From the NCBI GenBank assembly GCA_009774615.1, contig VSOC01000011.1:1-30464 (forward strand): a DNA stretch of 30,464 nucleotides, read 5' to 3'. Below are positions 15,423 to 24,600 of the stretch, piece after piece. The translations under genes were made by a program, and so were the position numbers. The DNA is from Lachnospiraceae bacterium. GTDB lineage: Bacteria > Bacillota > Clostridia > Lachnospirales > Lachnospiraceae. The notes under the pieces were generated by a model. It was not told the origin of the DNA, searched no databases, and saw only the letters and a list, made by a program, of their open reading frames with translations. Each line of letters starts with the position of its first letter. Positions within the stretch are counted from its first letter, which is position 1.

Positions 15423-15471
15423 GTTCATGGTTAAATCAGCAGCAATGGTTAAATCAGCAGCATAAGCAGAG
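15423..15471. repeat. 18-bp tandem duplication at the 3' end of the AEC gene
   Basis: The stretch ATGGTTAAATCAGCAGC occurs twice, 18 bases apart. On the - strand this repeats the last codons and the TAA stop of the AEC gene, so a second in-frame stop follows the first. Confidence 0.7.
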
Positions 15472-16357
15472 GAATGGTAATCAGGGAAATGATGGTGGTC
15501 GTGATAATACAGCGGGAGGCATAGTCTTCATCGGCCCCGTATTTTGCCGCTAACAGGGCACTGGTGCTTCCTGCGGGCATTCCGGTAAGAATCAGGGAAA
15601 CGCCGGTGAGAAGGGGGTCAAACCGCATTATCCGCATAAGCACCAGGGCTATCAGAGGAAGAAAAATCAGCCGGATAAAGGTGAGGTAAAAGATACTGGG
15701 TTCAAATAAGGCTTTCCAGGAAATCCCCACAAGCATGGTGCCGATAATCATCATGGAGAGCGGTGAAGTGATGGCTCCGATATTGGCCACGGATTTATCG
15801 ATAAATTCGGGAACCGGGATATTAAGCATCCGCCGGGCAATGCCCAGAAATACGGTGATGATGCAGGGATTGAGAAGAATATTTTTGCACTTGCTCTTAA
15901 AATCCGAAACCGTAAAAAGGGAAAGTCCGGCTGTCCACATCATAATCCGGTTGGGGATAATAAAGATGGAAGCGTATAAAAGCCCGTCTGCGCCGTAAAC
16001 CGCGGAAACCATGGGCATACCTAAAAAGCCGGAATTATTGACCAGGGTGCAGTACTGTAAGATGCTTTTTCTCTCCTGCGGATAGCGCCGATAAAGAATT
16101 TTCCCAAGAAGCCAGGAAAGGACGGCAATGCAGAAGGCCACAATAAAGGCAAGGGCCGTTTTCTTTAAAATATCCGGGGTTAAGGGCTTATTAAAGGAAT
16201 TAAATATCATACAGGGCAGGGTGATCTTTAAGATAAGATCGATTAACTTTTTCTTGGTCCGGTCGTCAATCATGCCCTTTTTTCTGCAGTACATGCCCAC
16301 CCCCAGGTAAATAAGCAGGATGAGCTGGGCACTGACCATATTCTGAAAACCTTCCAT
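15449..16357 (-). CDS. AEC (auxin efflux carrier) family transporter
   Basis: This 302-residue membrane protein has about ten predicted spans in two halves, the layout of the AEC/bile-acid-arsenite group. Typical features are the start MVSAQLILLIYLGVGMYCRKKGMIDDRTKKKLIDLILKITLP, the half-way motif VNNSGFLGMPMVSAVYGADG, and near the C-terminus GMPAGSTSALLAAKYGADEDYASRCI. Bacterial members move small organic acids such as malate or malonate. It converges with garD but has its own upstream region. A role in carrying an organic acid linked to aldarate use is possible, though unproven. The start at 16357 is chosen for GGAGG seven bases upstream; an ATG at 16423 lacks this and would add 22 polar residues. 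Confidence 0.9.
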   Translation of the reverse strand: MEGFQNMVSAQLILLIYLGVGMYCRKKGMIDDRTKKKLIDLILKITLPCMIFNSFNKPLTPDILKKTALAFIVAFCIAVLSWLLGKILYRRYPQERKSILQYCTLVNNSGFLGMPMVSAVYGADGLLYASIFIIPNRIMMWTAGLSLFTVSDFKSKCKNILLNPCIITVFLGIARRMLNIPVPEFIDKSVANIGAITSPLSMMIIGTMLVGISWKALFEPSIFYLTFIRLIFLPLIALVLMRIMRFDPLLTGVSLILTGMPAGSTSALLAAKYGADEDYASRCIITTTIISLITIPLLMLLI

Positions 16358-16647
16358 CACATATCCTCCATGGTTTTTGCTGTGTTTTTCTGCGTTTTGC
16401 TTGGTTTTGTTCTTTATGTACAACTGCTTTAAGTATAGTCCGAAATGGGGGATTTGGCTAATTAGAATTTCTTAGAGTAAGGATAAAAATTTTTAATGGT
16501 GAAAAGAGCATAGGATTTCCTGGAAAAAATAACTTGCTAAACGAATGGTTATGGGATAAAATGTAGACAGGAAAAGAAATGGATGATAACTTTATTTGTT
16601 TATATTGTTATAGAAGAAATAGATTGAAGATTTAGGAGGAAAAAACC

Positions 16648-17100
16648 GTGAAATGCCCATTTTGCAATGCTGAAGATACAAAAGTTATCGATTCCCGTCC
16701 GGCGGAGGATAATTCCTGTATTCGTCGGCGCAGGCAGTGTGAAACCTGTGGAAAGCGTTTTACCACCTATGAAAAAGTGGAAACCGTTCCCTTAATGGTG
16801 ATTAAAAAAGATAATACCCGCGAACTTTACGATCGGTCAAAAATAGAAGAAGGCATTATTCATTCCTGTCATAAGCGTTCGGTATCGATTCCGCAGATTA
16901 AGGCAATGATTGATGAGATTGAAAATCAGATTTTTTCCATGGAAGAAAAGGAAGTTTCCACATCGGTTATCGGCGAGTTGGTTATGGAAAAATTAAAGGC
17001 ATTGGATGAGGTTGCCTATGTACGTTTTGCTTCGGTGTACCGGGAATTTAAGGATATCGGTACATTTATGGAAGAAATCGGGAAGCTGTTAAAACAGTAA
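16648..17100 (+). CDS. nrdR: Transcriptional repressor NrdR
   Basis: This 150-residue protein is NrdR, which represses ribonucleotide reductase genes when its ATP-cone binds deoxy-ATP. The zinc ribbon is intact (Cys3, Cys6, Cys31, Cys34) with the basic stretch IRRRRQC, followed by the ATP-cone (about 46-136, PLMVIKKDNTRELYDRSKIEEGI). Length is standard. The start codon is GTG at 16648 with AGGAGG about eight bases upstream. It is divergent from the AEC gene and leads the nrdR-yqeG-aroDK series. No ribonucleotide reductase gene lies in the window, so its targets are elsewhere. Confidence 0.97.
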   Translation: MKCPFCNAEDTKVIDSRPAEDNSCIRRRRQCETCGKRFTTYEKVETVPLMVIKKDNTRELYDRSKIEEGIIHSCHKRSVSIPQIKAMIDEIENQIFSMEEKEVSTSVIGELVMEKLKALDEVAYVRFASVYREFKDIGTFMEEIGKLLKQ

Positions 17101-17145
17101 TTCGGAAAGATGCCTGTGTGCTGTTTGGAAGGAATAAGGAGGATT

Positions 17146-17682
17146 ATGCTGCAATTATTATATCCCAGAACCTGGAGGGAAAGCGCTTATCAGCTTCCCT
17201 ATGAAAAGATGGCAGAAAAAGGAATCCGGGGTTTGGTTTTTGATGTGGATAATACCCTGGCTTTTCACGATGCACCTGCGGATAAAAAGGCGGTTGAACT
17301 TTTTCGGAGGCTGCATGAACTTGGGTTTAAGACCTGTCTTCTTTCCAATAATAAAGAACCAAGGGTAAAAGCCTTTGCCGAAGCGGTACATGCCTCGTTT
17401 TATGTTTTTAAAGGAGGGAAACCGGGGACGAAGGGTTATAAAAAGGCGATGGAGCTTATGGGAACAACACCGGAGGAATCCGTGGCTGTGGGCGACCAGC
17501 TGTTTACGGATATTTTAGGGGCGAATCTTGCGGGGATTTACAGCATATTGGTTACGCCGATGAACCCGAAAGAAGAGATTCAGATAGTCTTAAAGCGTTA
17601 TCTGGAAAAGCCGGTGCTCTGGGCGTATCGGAAAAGTAAGATGAAGAAAAAGAAAATCAAAAAGGGCTGTGGAGGACAATAA
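17146..17682 (+). CDS. yqeG: YqeG family HAD-type phosphatase
   Basis: This 178-residue protein is a HAD-superfamily IIIA phosphatase of the YqeG type. Motif I is VFDVDNTL (Asp33, Asp35), motif II LLSNN (about 66-70), motif III is the lysine in GGKPGTKGY, and motif IV is AVGDQLFTDI. The C-terminus is very basic (KSKMKKKKIKKGCGG). The physiological substrate is unsettled in the family. The start at 17146 is supported by AAGGAGG six bases upstream; an ATG at 17110 lacks one. yqeG sits beside shikimate-pathway genes in Bacillus as well, so this neighbourhood looks conserved. Two bases separate its stop from the next gene. Confidence 0.93.
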   Translation: MLQLLYPRTWRESAYQLPYEKMAEKGIRGLVFDVDNTLAFHDAPADKKAVELFRRLHELGFKTCLLSNNKEPRVKAFAEAVHASFYVFKGGKPGTKGYKKAMELMGTTPEESVAVGDQLFTDILGANLAGIYSILVTPMNPKEEIQIVLKRYLEKPVLWAYRKSKMKKKKIKKGCGGQ

Positions 17683-17684
17683 AG

Positions 17685-18980
17685 ATGACATCAGTGACCG
17701 TGCGGAAAGTGACTTTAGGACAGGGAAAACCAAAAATCTGTGTACCGCTTATGGGAAAGAATCAAGAGGAGATAGAAAGGGCAGCAAAAGAAGTAAAAAA
17801 GCTTCCGGCGGATCTTGTGGAGTGGCGGGCAGATGGGTTTTCGGACGTATTAAGCGCGCAGGCAGTTGTGCAGAGTTTAGCGCTTATCCGCAGGATACTG
17901 GGAGAGGATGTGCCGGTTCTTTTTACGGTTCGGACGAAGAAGGAAGGCGGGGCGGCTAATCTTTCGGCGCAGGAATATAGCCGCTGTGCTTATTCGGCGA
18001 TAGAGGGCGGGGCGGATTTGCTGGACGTGGAGATGTCGGCGGGTAAGGAAACGGTGTTTGCCATTATTCAGGAGGCGCACCGGCAGGGGAAAAAAGTTAT
18101 CTTATCCAGCCATGATTTTTCCTGTACACCAAAGGAGGAGGAGATGCTTTCCCGCCTTTGCAGGATGCAGGAATGGGGAGCGGATATCACAAAGCTTGCC
18201 GTGATGCCAAAAGATGCTTCGGATGTTTTAAGACTTCTTTCGGTTACGCTGGCGATGAAGGAAACCTATGCCGATCGTCCGTTTATCACGATGTCCATGG
18301 GAAAGGACGGGTTAATCAGCCGTCTGTGCGGGGAAACCTTTGGCTCCTGCTTAACCTTTGGCTGCGGCACGAAAGCTTCCGCCCCGGGACAGATGGAAGC
18401 GCGGGCGCTGCGAAACGTTTTGGATGCCGTTCATAAAAGTCTTGCACCGGATGCGCCGTCCCTTCCCTGCCATATCTTCCTTATCGGGTTTATGGGTACA
18501 GGAAAGAGCACCATAGCCAGGCTTCTTAGCCGCCGTCTTAAAGCTGAGCAGATGGAGATGGATCAGCGGATTGTTGAGCAGGAAGGTATGGAAATTAATG
18601 AGATTTTTGCCCGTCATGGACAGGAGTATTTCCGGGATCGGGAAACGCAGACCCTGCGGGAACTTAGTAAGATAAAGCCGGCAGTGATTTCCTGCGGCGG
18701 GGGAATTGTCCTTCGGGAGGAAAATATTCGTCTTATGCAGGCGACGGGAAAGACGATTCTTCTTACGGCCAGTCCGGAAACGATACTTGCCCGGGTAAAA
18801 AAGGATGACTCCCGTCCGAATTTAAAAGGAAGAAAGACCGTCGAGGGAATCCAGGAACTGATGGATCAGCGCAGGGATTATTATTGCCGGGCAGCGCAGA
18901 TAACGATTTCTACCGACAAAAAAACGCCGGATGAGGTGGCGGAGCAGGTGATTCTGTCATTTTGCGAAAAAAACAGTTGA
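17685..18980 (+). CDS. Fused type I 3-dehydroquinate dehydratase and shikimate kinase (AroD-AroK)
   Basis: This 431-residue protein joins two shikimate-pathway enzymes. Residues 1-250 are type I 3-dehydroquinate dehydratase: Glu46 and Arg48 in VEWRAD, His143 in SSHDF, Schiff-base Lys170 in ITKLAV, Arg213, and Ser232/Gln236 in ASAPGQ, matching the classical Salmonella numbering almost exactly. Residues 262-431 are shikimate kinase: P-loop GFMGTGKST (268-276), Asp293 in MDQRI, Arg317 in YFRDRE, CGGG (337-340) and the lid arginine in DDSRPNL. A linker of about ten residues (KSLAPDAPSLPC) connects them with no stop or frameshift. The steps joined are three and five; AroE (step four) is not in the window. 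Both active sites look intact, so both reactions are expected. Confidence 0.93.
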   Translation: MTSVTVRKVTLGQGKPKICVPLMGKNQEEIERAAKEVKKLPADLVEWRADGFSDVLSAQAVVQSLALIRRILGEDVPVLFTVRTKKEGGAANLSAQEYSRCAYSAIEGGADLLDVEMSAGKETVFAIIQEAHRQGKKVILSSHDFSCTPKEEEMLSRLCRMQEWGADITKLAVMPKDASDVLRLLSVTLAMKETYADRPFITMSMGKDGLISRLCGETFGSCLTFGCGTKASAPGQMEARALRNVLDAVHKSLAPDAPSLPCHIFLIGFMGTGKSTIARLLSRRLKAEQMEMDQRIVEQEGMEINEIFARHGQEYFRDRETQTLRELSKIKPAVISCGGGIVLREENIRLMQATGKTILLTASPETILARVKKDDSRPNLKGRKTVEGIQELMDQRRDYYCRAAQITISTDKKTPDEVAEQVILSFCEKNS

Positions 18981-19017
18981 AAATACGGGAATTATCGTTT
19001 AGAATAGAAACGATAAT
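18977..19017 (+). promoter_or_regulatory. efp promoter with a palindromic operator-like sequence over the -10 box
   Basis: TTGAAA (18977-18982) and TAGAAT (19000-19005) are 17 bases apart, a good sigma-A promoter. A perfect 10-bp inverted repeat, ATTATCGTTT (18991-19000) and AAACGATAAT (19008-19017), is centred on the -10 region. The -35 box overlaps the stop codon of the aroDK gene. The arrangement suggests repressor control of efp, although the repeat could also be an RNA hairpin at the 5' end of the message. Confidence 0.6.
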
Positions 19018-19047
19018 GGAATGAACGAAAATTAAGGAGGAATCTTC

Positions 19048-19605
19048 ATGATATCAGCAGGTGATTTTAGAAACGGTATTACGTTAGAAATTGACGGCCA
19101 GGTAGTTCAGATTCTGGAGTTTCAGCATGTTAAGCCAGGCAAGGGTGCTGCGTTTGTCCGCACGAAATTAAAGAATGTGATTAACGGCGGCGTAGTGGAA
19201 AGAACCTTCCGTCCGACGGAGAAGTTCCCGGCAGCAAGAATTGACCGGGTGGACATGCAGTATCTGTATTCTGACGGCGACTTATATAATTTTATGAACG
19301 TGGAAACCTATGACCAGATTGCCCTGAATTCGGATTTGGTCGGCGACGCTTTAAAGTTTGTTAAGGAAAACGAGATGGTTAAGGTATGTTCCTATAACGG
19401 AAGCGTGTTCTCGATTGAGCCGCCGTTATTTGTTGAACTGGAAGTTACGGATACCGAGCCGGGCTTTAAGGGCGATACGGCTACCGGAGCATCCAAGCCG
19501 GCCACCGTGGAAACCGGAGCACAGGTGAATGTACCGCTGTTTATCAACATTGGCGATAAAGTAAAAATCGACACCAGAACAAGCGAATATTTAGGACGTG
19601 CGTAA
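19048..19605 (+). CDS. efp: Elongation factor P
   Basis: This 185-residue protein is elongation factor P, which helps ribosomes through polyproline stretches by binding between the P and E sites. The three beta-barrel domains are complete: KOW-like domain I with the tip loop KPGKGAAF, a middle OB domain with FRPTEKFPAARIDR, and a C-terminal OB domain ending KVKIDTRTSEYLGRA. The tip residue is Lys32, the position modified in other bacteria; no modification enzyme such as EpmA is nearby. AAGGAGG precedes the ATG by about eight bases. The gene follows the aroD-aroK fusion, as efp follows an aroQ-type dehydroquinase region in Bacillus. Confidence 0.97.
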   Translation: MISAGDFRNGITLEIDGQVVQILEFQHVKPGKGAAFVRTKLKNVINGGVVERTFRPTEKFPAARIDRVDMQYLYSDGDLYNFMNVETYDQIALNSDLVGDALKFVKENEMVKVCSYNGSVFSIEPPLFVELEVTDTEPGFKGDTATGASKPATVETGAQVNVPLFINIGDKVKIDTRTSEYLGRA

Positions 19606-19651
19606 AAATTGATAAAAAGAAGAATTGTGCGTGTACAGTAACGATACCACA

Positions 19652-19685
19652 GACGGCAGTATAAATTCCATGGCTGCCGTTTTTT
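19652..19685 (+). terminator. Terminator after efp
   Basis: Stem ACGGCAG/CTGCCGT with a loop of about 14 bases is followed by TTTTTT. It lies 47 bases after the efp stop and shortly before argS, so argS would need read-through or its own promoter. Confidence 0.75.
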
Positions 19686-19700
19686 GCGTCTTGGAAAGGG

Positions 19701-21542
19701 ATGGTAAAAAATATGAAGAAAATTTTGGAAATTATTGAAAATGAACTGAAAAAGGCATGGACAGCCTGTGGTTATGAGGAAAAGTTTGGAAAGGTCGTGC
19801 TGTCCAACCGCCCGGATCTCTGTGAATACCAGTGCAACGGAGCCATGGCGGCAGCGAAGGCTTATCACAGGAAACCCATTGATCTGGCGAATGAAGTGGT
19901 GGAAAAATTGGCGGGCAGTACACTTTTTTCCGCCTGTGAAGCAGTTATGCCCGGATTTATTAATTTAACCCTGGGAAATGCTTTTGTGGCTGACTACATG
20001 AAACAGATGCGCGCCGAAGAAGACTTGGGGCTGGAAAAGACCAAAAACCCGCAGACGATTATCGTGGATTACGGCGGGGCTAATGCCGCAAAGCCCCTCC
20101 ATGTAGGCCATCTGCGTTCGGCCATTATCGGCGAGAGCATTAAGCGGATGGGAGCGGCCTTGGGACACAGGATGATTGGGGACGTGCATCTGGGGGACTG
20201 GGGTCTGCAGATGGGATTAATTATCGAGGAACTGCGGGACAGGAAGCCGGATCTCTGCTATTTTGACGAAAATTATACCGGTGAATATCCTAAAGAAGCG
20301 CCGTTTACCATCAGCGAACTTGAGGATATTTATCCGGCAGCCAGCAAAAAGGCAAAGTTTAAGTTCGAGGACGGGCTGGCAGCAGGGATGAGCAGGGAGG
20401 AGGCCGAAAAAAAGCTGGAAGAAGCAAAGCGTTTTGCCGACCGTGCGCGCACGGCGACGAAGAAGCTTCAGGAAGAATATCCGCCGTTCATTGCCATCTG
20501 GAAGCATATTATGGAAGTGTCCAGGGCGGATTTGGAGAAGAATTACAGGAACCTGAATGTAAGCTTTGAACTGTGGAAGGGGGAGAGTGATGCCCAGAAA
20601 TATATTCCCGGGCTGATTCAGGATCTTAAGGATAAGGGGCTTGCCTGCGAGAGCCAGGGGGCGCTGGTGGTGGATATCCGTGAGCCGGAAGATACAAAGG
20701 AATTACCGCCCTGTATTGTCCAGAAGTCGGACGGGGCGGCGCTGTATGCGACCTCGGATCTTGGAACGGTGATTGAGCGGGAGAAGGATTTTGCACCGGA
20801 TGCCTATATTTACATTGCCGACAAACGCCAGGATCTGCACTATACGCAGTTTTTCCGGGTGGCCAGGAAGGCAGGGTTCGTCCGTGAAGGAATTCCCATG
20901 AGTTTCCTGGGATTTGGAACGATGAACGGGAAGGACGGGAAGCCCTTTAAGACCAGGGACGGCGGGGTTATGCGCTTAGAGCAGTTAATTGCAGAAATTA
21001 ATGAGGCAGCTTACCGCCGGATTATGGAAAATCGGACCATGGAAGAGGAGGATGCCAGAAATACGGCAAAGCTTGTGGGTCTGGCAGCGTTAAAGTACGG
21101 CGATTTATCCAATCAGGCAGCGAAGGACTATATCTTTGATATTGACCGTTTTGTGTCCTTTACGGGAAATACAGGGCCTTATATTTTATATACGATTGTG
21201 CGTATTAATTCGATCCTGACAAAATACCGGGAGCAGGGAGGAGAGATGGAAAAATTTGACTTTCTTGCGGCGGCTTCCCCGGCAGAAAAGGCATTGATGC
21301 TGGAGATTTCCCGTTACAATGAGGTGATGGAGAACAGCTTTGCCGAAAGGGCACCGCATAAGATTTGCCAGTATATTTATGATTTGTCCGAGGATTTCAA
21401 CCATTTTTACCAGGATGTGATTATCCTGACCGAAGAAGATAAAAACCGGCAGGGAAGCTTTATCCGCCTGATTGATCTGGCCAGGGATGTGCTGAATGCA
21501 TGTATTCATGTTCTGGGCTTTGAGGCTCCGGAGCGGATGTAA
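19701..21542 (+). CDS. argS: Arginine--tRNA ligase
   Basis: This 613-residue class I synthetase charges tRNA-Arg. It has the N-terminal Add1 domain (about 1-100), the HIGH signature as HVGHLRSAIIG at about residue 133, the catalytic core with DVHLGDWGLQMG, the degenerate KMSK-region GKDGKPFKTRDGG typical of many ArgRS, and the DALR anticodon domain (ILYTIVRINSIL onward, ending VLNACIHVLGFEAPERM). Length fits the bacterial family. The start at 19701 has a purine-rich GGAAAGGG upstream; 19713 (MKKILEII) is an equally good alternative. No T-box leader can fit in the 95 bases after efp. A small mobile element lies six bases past its stop. Confidence 0.96.
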   Translation: MVKNMKKILEIIENELKKAWTACGYEEKFGKVVLSNRPDLCEYQCNGAMAAAKAYHRKPIDLANEVVEKLAGSTLFSACEAVMPGFINLTLGNAFVADYMKQMRAEEDLGLEKTKNPQTIIVDYGGANAAKPLHVGHLRSAIIGESIKRMGAALGHRMIGDVHLGDWGLQMGLIIEELRDRKPDLCYFDENYTGEYPKEAPFTISELEDIYPAASKKAKFKFEDGLAAGMSREEAEKKLEEAKRFADRARTATKKLQEEYPPFIAIWKHIMEVSRADLEKNYRNLNVSFELWKGESDAQKYIPGLIQDLKDKGLACESQGALVVDIREPEDTKELPPCIVQKSDGAALYATSDLGTVIEREKDFAPDAYIYIADKRQDLHYTQFFRVARKAGFVREGIPMSFLGFGTMNGKDGKPFKTRDGGVMRLEQLIAEINEAAYRRIMENRTMEEEDARNTAKLVGLAALKYGDLSNQAAKDYIFDIDRFVSFTGNTGPYILYTIVRINSILTKYREQGGEMEKFDFLAAASPAEKALMLEISRYNEVMENSFAERAPHKICQYIYDLSEDFNHFYQDVIILTEEDKNRQGSFIRLIDLARDVLNACIHVLGFEAPERM

Positions 21543-21548
21543 AAAATG

Positions 21549-21599
21549 GTTGCTGTTCACGCAGGTCTGTGTGCTTGCTGTGTATGTGTGAACAGGAAC
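21549..21599. mobile_element. Short MITE-like element, copy D, with perfect 8-bp target duplication
   Basis: This 51-base element starts GTTGCTGTTCACGCAGGTCTG and ends GTGTGAACAGGAAC, matching the ends of copies A and B but lacking their middle. AAAAAATG flanks it on both sides (21541-21548 and 21600-21607), a perfect 8-bp duplication. It lies between argS and the helicase gene. Confidence 0.82.
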
Positions 21600-21625
21600 A
21601 AAAAATGCAGAATTAGGGGGAGTAA

Positions 21626-24600
21626 TTGTTGAAGGTTAAACAGATGTCCGTGAACGCCTTCTGGAAAGGAGAGGTGGAGGTTAAAGCCTGTACAGAAGAT
21701 CAGGGGCAGGACTATGTCGTCCGGATTCTGGGAAAGGGCAGTTTCATTAAGGAATCTTCCTGTTCCTGCAGGGAAGACAGGGAAAAAGCCGTGTGTCCGC
21801 ATATCCGCGCCGTGTGGGATGCTTATCAGCGGTCAGGAAAAAAGATTGGCGAAGAAAAAAAAACTGTTATGGTCTATACTTCCCCGGAAGTGCGGACAAT
21901 GATTCGGGAATACACCAACCGTGAGGTGGCACGTATCCAGCAGGAAGGGCAGGAAGCCTTTGTTTCCTTTGCCGCCAAGCTGAAAATCAACCGCAAAACC
22001 GGAGATATCCGGGTGGAATTTAAACTGGGAAGGGAGAGGATGTACCTGGTCAAGGATCTGCTCTCCTTTGCCCGGGCCATGCGCCAGAAGACCTATGTGG
22101 AGTATGGGAAAAACTTTGCCTTTTATCACTGCCTGGACGCCTTTACCCGGGAGAGCCGTCCGTTGGTGGAGTTTGTCGTGGAACTGGTAAATACCTACCG
22201 CGACTATTACGGGCAGTTTCGCCGGGCTTCTTTTGAAACCCAGCCGCCGCTTCGGGAACTTCATCTGAGTCGGGAAAACCGCGACCGGTTCTTTTTCCTT
22301 ACAGAAAACCAGGTGCTGGAGGCTGAACTGGGGACGGGAAGCAGTCCGGCGGAGAAGGGAGAGTTTCTGGTTTGCCGACAGAATCCTCAGTTCCACATCC
22401 CTATCCGGATGAAGGGGCAGGACGGGCTGGAAATTTCCATCAGCGGAAAGCGTCCGGTTTTTCTGGGAGAAAAATACCTGTATCTTCTGGGAACAAACCG
22501 GATTTACTGCTGTGATGAGGGATGCAGCCGGGACATGGGCGTGTTTTTGGATTTGATGGGACAGGCGGTGCAGAACCGGATTCAGATTAACGGGCGGGAC
22601 GTACCTTTGTTCTATGAGCGGGTGCTTTTAAGGATTGAACCTTACTGCATCTTTGAGGGCGATGAGATCCATTGGGAAAATTATCAGCCAGAGCCGCTGC
22701 AGGCGGAGTTTTTCTTTGATTCCAAAGCCCCGGGGCAGGTTCAGATGCAGCCGGTGCTTTCCTACGGGGACTATGCCTTCCATCCGGTGGAGGATGAGAA
22801 GCTGCCCCGAACCGTCTGCCGGGATGTGCCGGGAGAGTTTCGGGTCAGCCAGCTGATTGCCAGGTATTTTAAGCTTCCGGATGAGGCAGGGAAAAAGCTG
22901 GTGATCCAAAACGATGAGGAAGCCTTATATGCCCTGCTTGAGCATGGCCTTGGAGAATTTTCCCGGCTTGGACGGGTGGAACTTTCCGATACCGTGCGCC
23001 AGTGGAAGATCCTTCCTCCGGCAAAGGTTCATGCATCCGTGTCCATGGGGGAAGGATGGCTGGATATCCAGGTCGATCTGGAGGGGATGACCGGGGAGGA
23101 ACTGGAAGAAATCCTGCAGGCTTACCAGCAGAAGCGGCCGTTTTACCGGCGAAAAACCGGGGAGTTTCTGCGGCTGGAGGATGAGGGGCTTACGGCTGTG
23201 GCACGGTTAAGCACCAGCCTTTCCCTGTCCGGAAAGCAGCTTCTGGAAAAAGGAGTTCGCCTCCCCGGCTACCGGGCGCTGTATCTGGACAGCCTGTTAA
23301 AAGAAGGCCCGGGCATAAGTTTTTACCGGAATCAGATGTTTAAAGCCGTCGTCCGCGGGATGAAAGTGGTGGAGGACAGTGATTTCCCGGTGCCGCAGGC
23401 GTTGTTTTCCGTGCTGCGGGGTTATCAGAAAACGGGGTTTCGCTGGCTTCGCACCCTGGATGCCTATGGATTTGGGGGAATCCTTGCCGACGATATGGGA
23501 CTGGGGAAAACGATCCAGATGATTGCCCTTTTTGTGGATGAATATAGGAACTGGGAGAACGAGAGAAAACTTCCTTCACTCATCGTCTGCCCGGCTTCCC
23601 TGGTGTATAACTGGGAGAATGAGTTTCAAAAATTTGCGCCCTTTTTAAAGATCTGCACGATTGCCGGTTCCTGGACGGAGCGGGAAGAACTGCTGAAAAC
23701 GCTGGAAAAGGGAGAGTATCCGGTGCTGATCACTTCCTATGATTTGTTAAAGCGGGATATGGAATACTATGAGAAGCTGTCGTTTCGCTTTCAGGTCATT
23801 GACGAAGCCCAGTATATTAAAAATGCGGCAACCCAGAGCGCAAAGGCCGTAAAGGCCGTGCGGGCAAGGACAAGGTTTGCCCTGACCGGAACGCCGGTGG
23901 AAAACCGCCTGAGCGAACTCTGGAGTATTTTTGATTATCTGATGCCTGAATTTTTATTTTCCTATTCGGCCTTCCGCAGACAGTACGAACTTCCCATTGT
24001 CCGGGAGGGGGATAAGGAGGCGCTGGCAAACCTGCGGCGGCTGATTGGCCCCTTTGTTCTGCGGCGGCTGAAAAAAGACGTGTTAAAGGAACTGCCGGAA
24101 AAACTGGAAAATTATGTCTATACCAAACTGGAAGGTCAGCAGAAGAAGCTTTATATGGCCAATGCGGCAAGTCTTAAGCTGCAGCTTGAGGGGGCAACCG
24201 ACAGCAGCTATTCTTCCGAGCGTTTCCAGATCCTTGCCCGGCTTACCAGGCTTCGCCAGATCTGCTGTGCCCCTCAGCTTTGCTATGATTCCTACCGGGG
24301 AACTTCGGCGAAGCTGGAAACCTGCATGGACTTAATCCGCAACGGGGTGGCCGGCGGACATAAGATACTGCTGTTTTCCCAGTTTACTTCCATGCTGGAT
24401 ATTCTGGAAAAGCGGCTTAAGGAGGAAGAGATTGGCTATTATCTTCTGACGGGAAGCACAGAGAAGGAAAAGCGTCTGCAGATGGTGGAGGCTTTCCAGT
24501 GCGATGACGTGCCGGTGTTTTTGATTTCGCTGAAGGCCGGGGGAACAGGACTTAACCTGACGGCTGCGGATATGGTGATTCACTACGACCCGTGGTGGAA

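Noticed and set aside
19620..19645. Possible end of the GTTACTGTT element family (GTGTACAGTAAC)
   Set aside because: Only one end-like stretch is present, without an opposite end or flanking duplication.
19606..19700. T-box leader before argS
   Set aside because: The gap is only 95 bases and is mostly the efp terminator. No T-box core sequence is visible.
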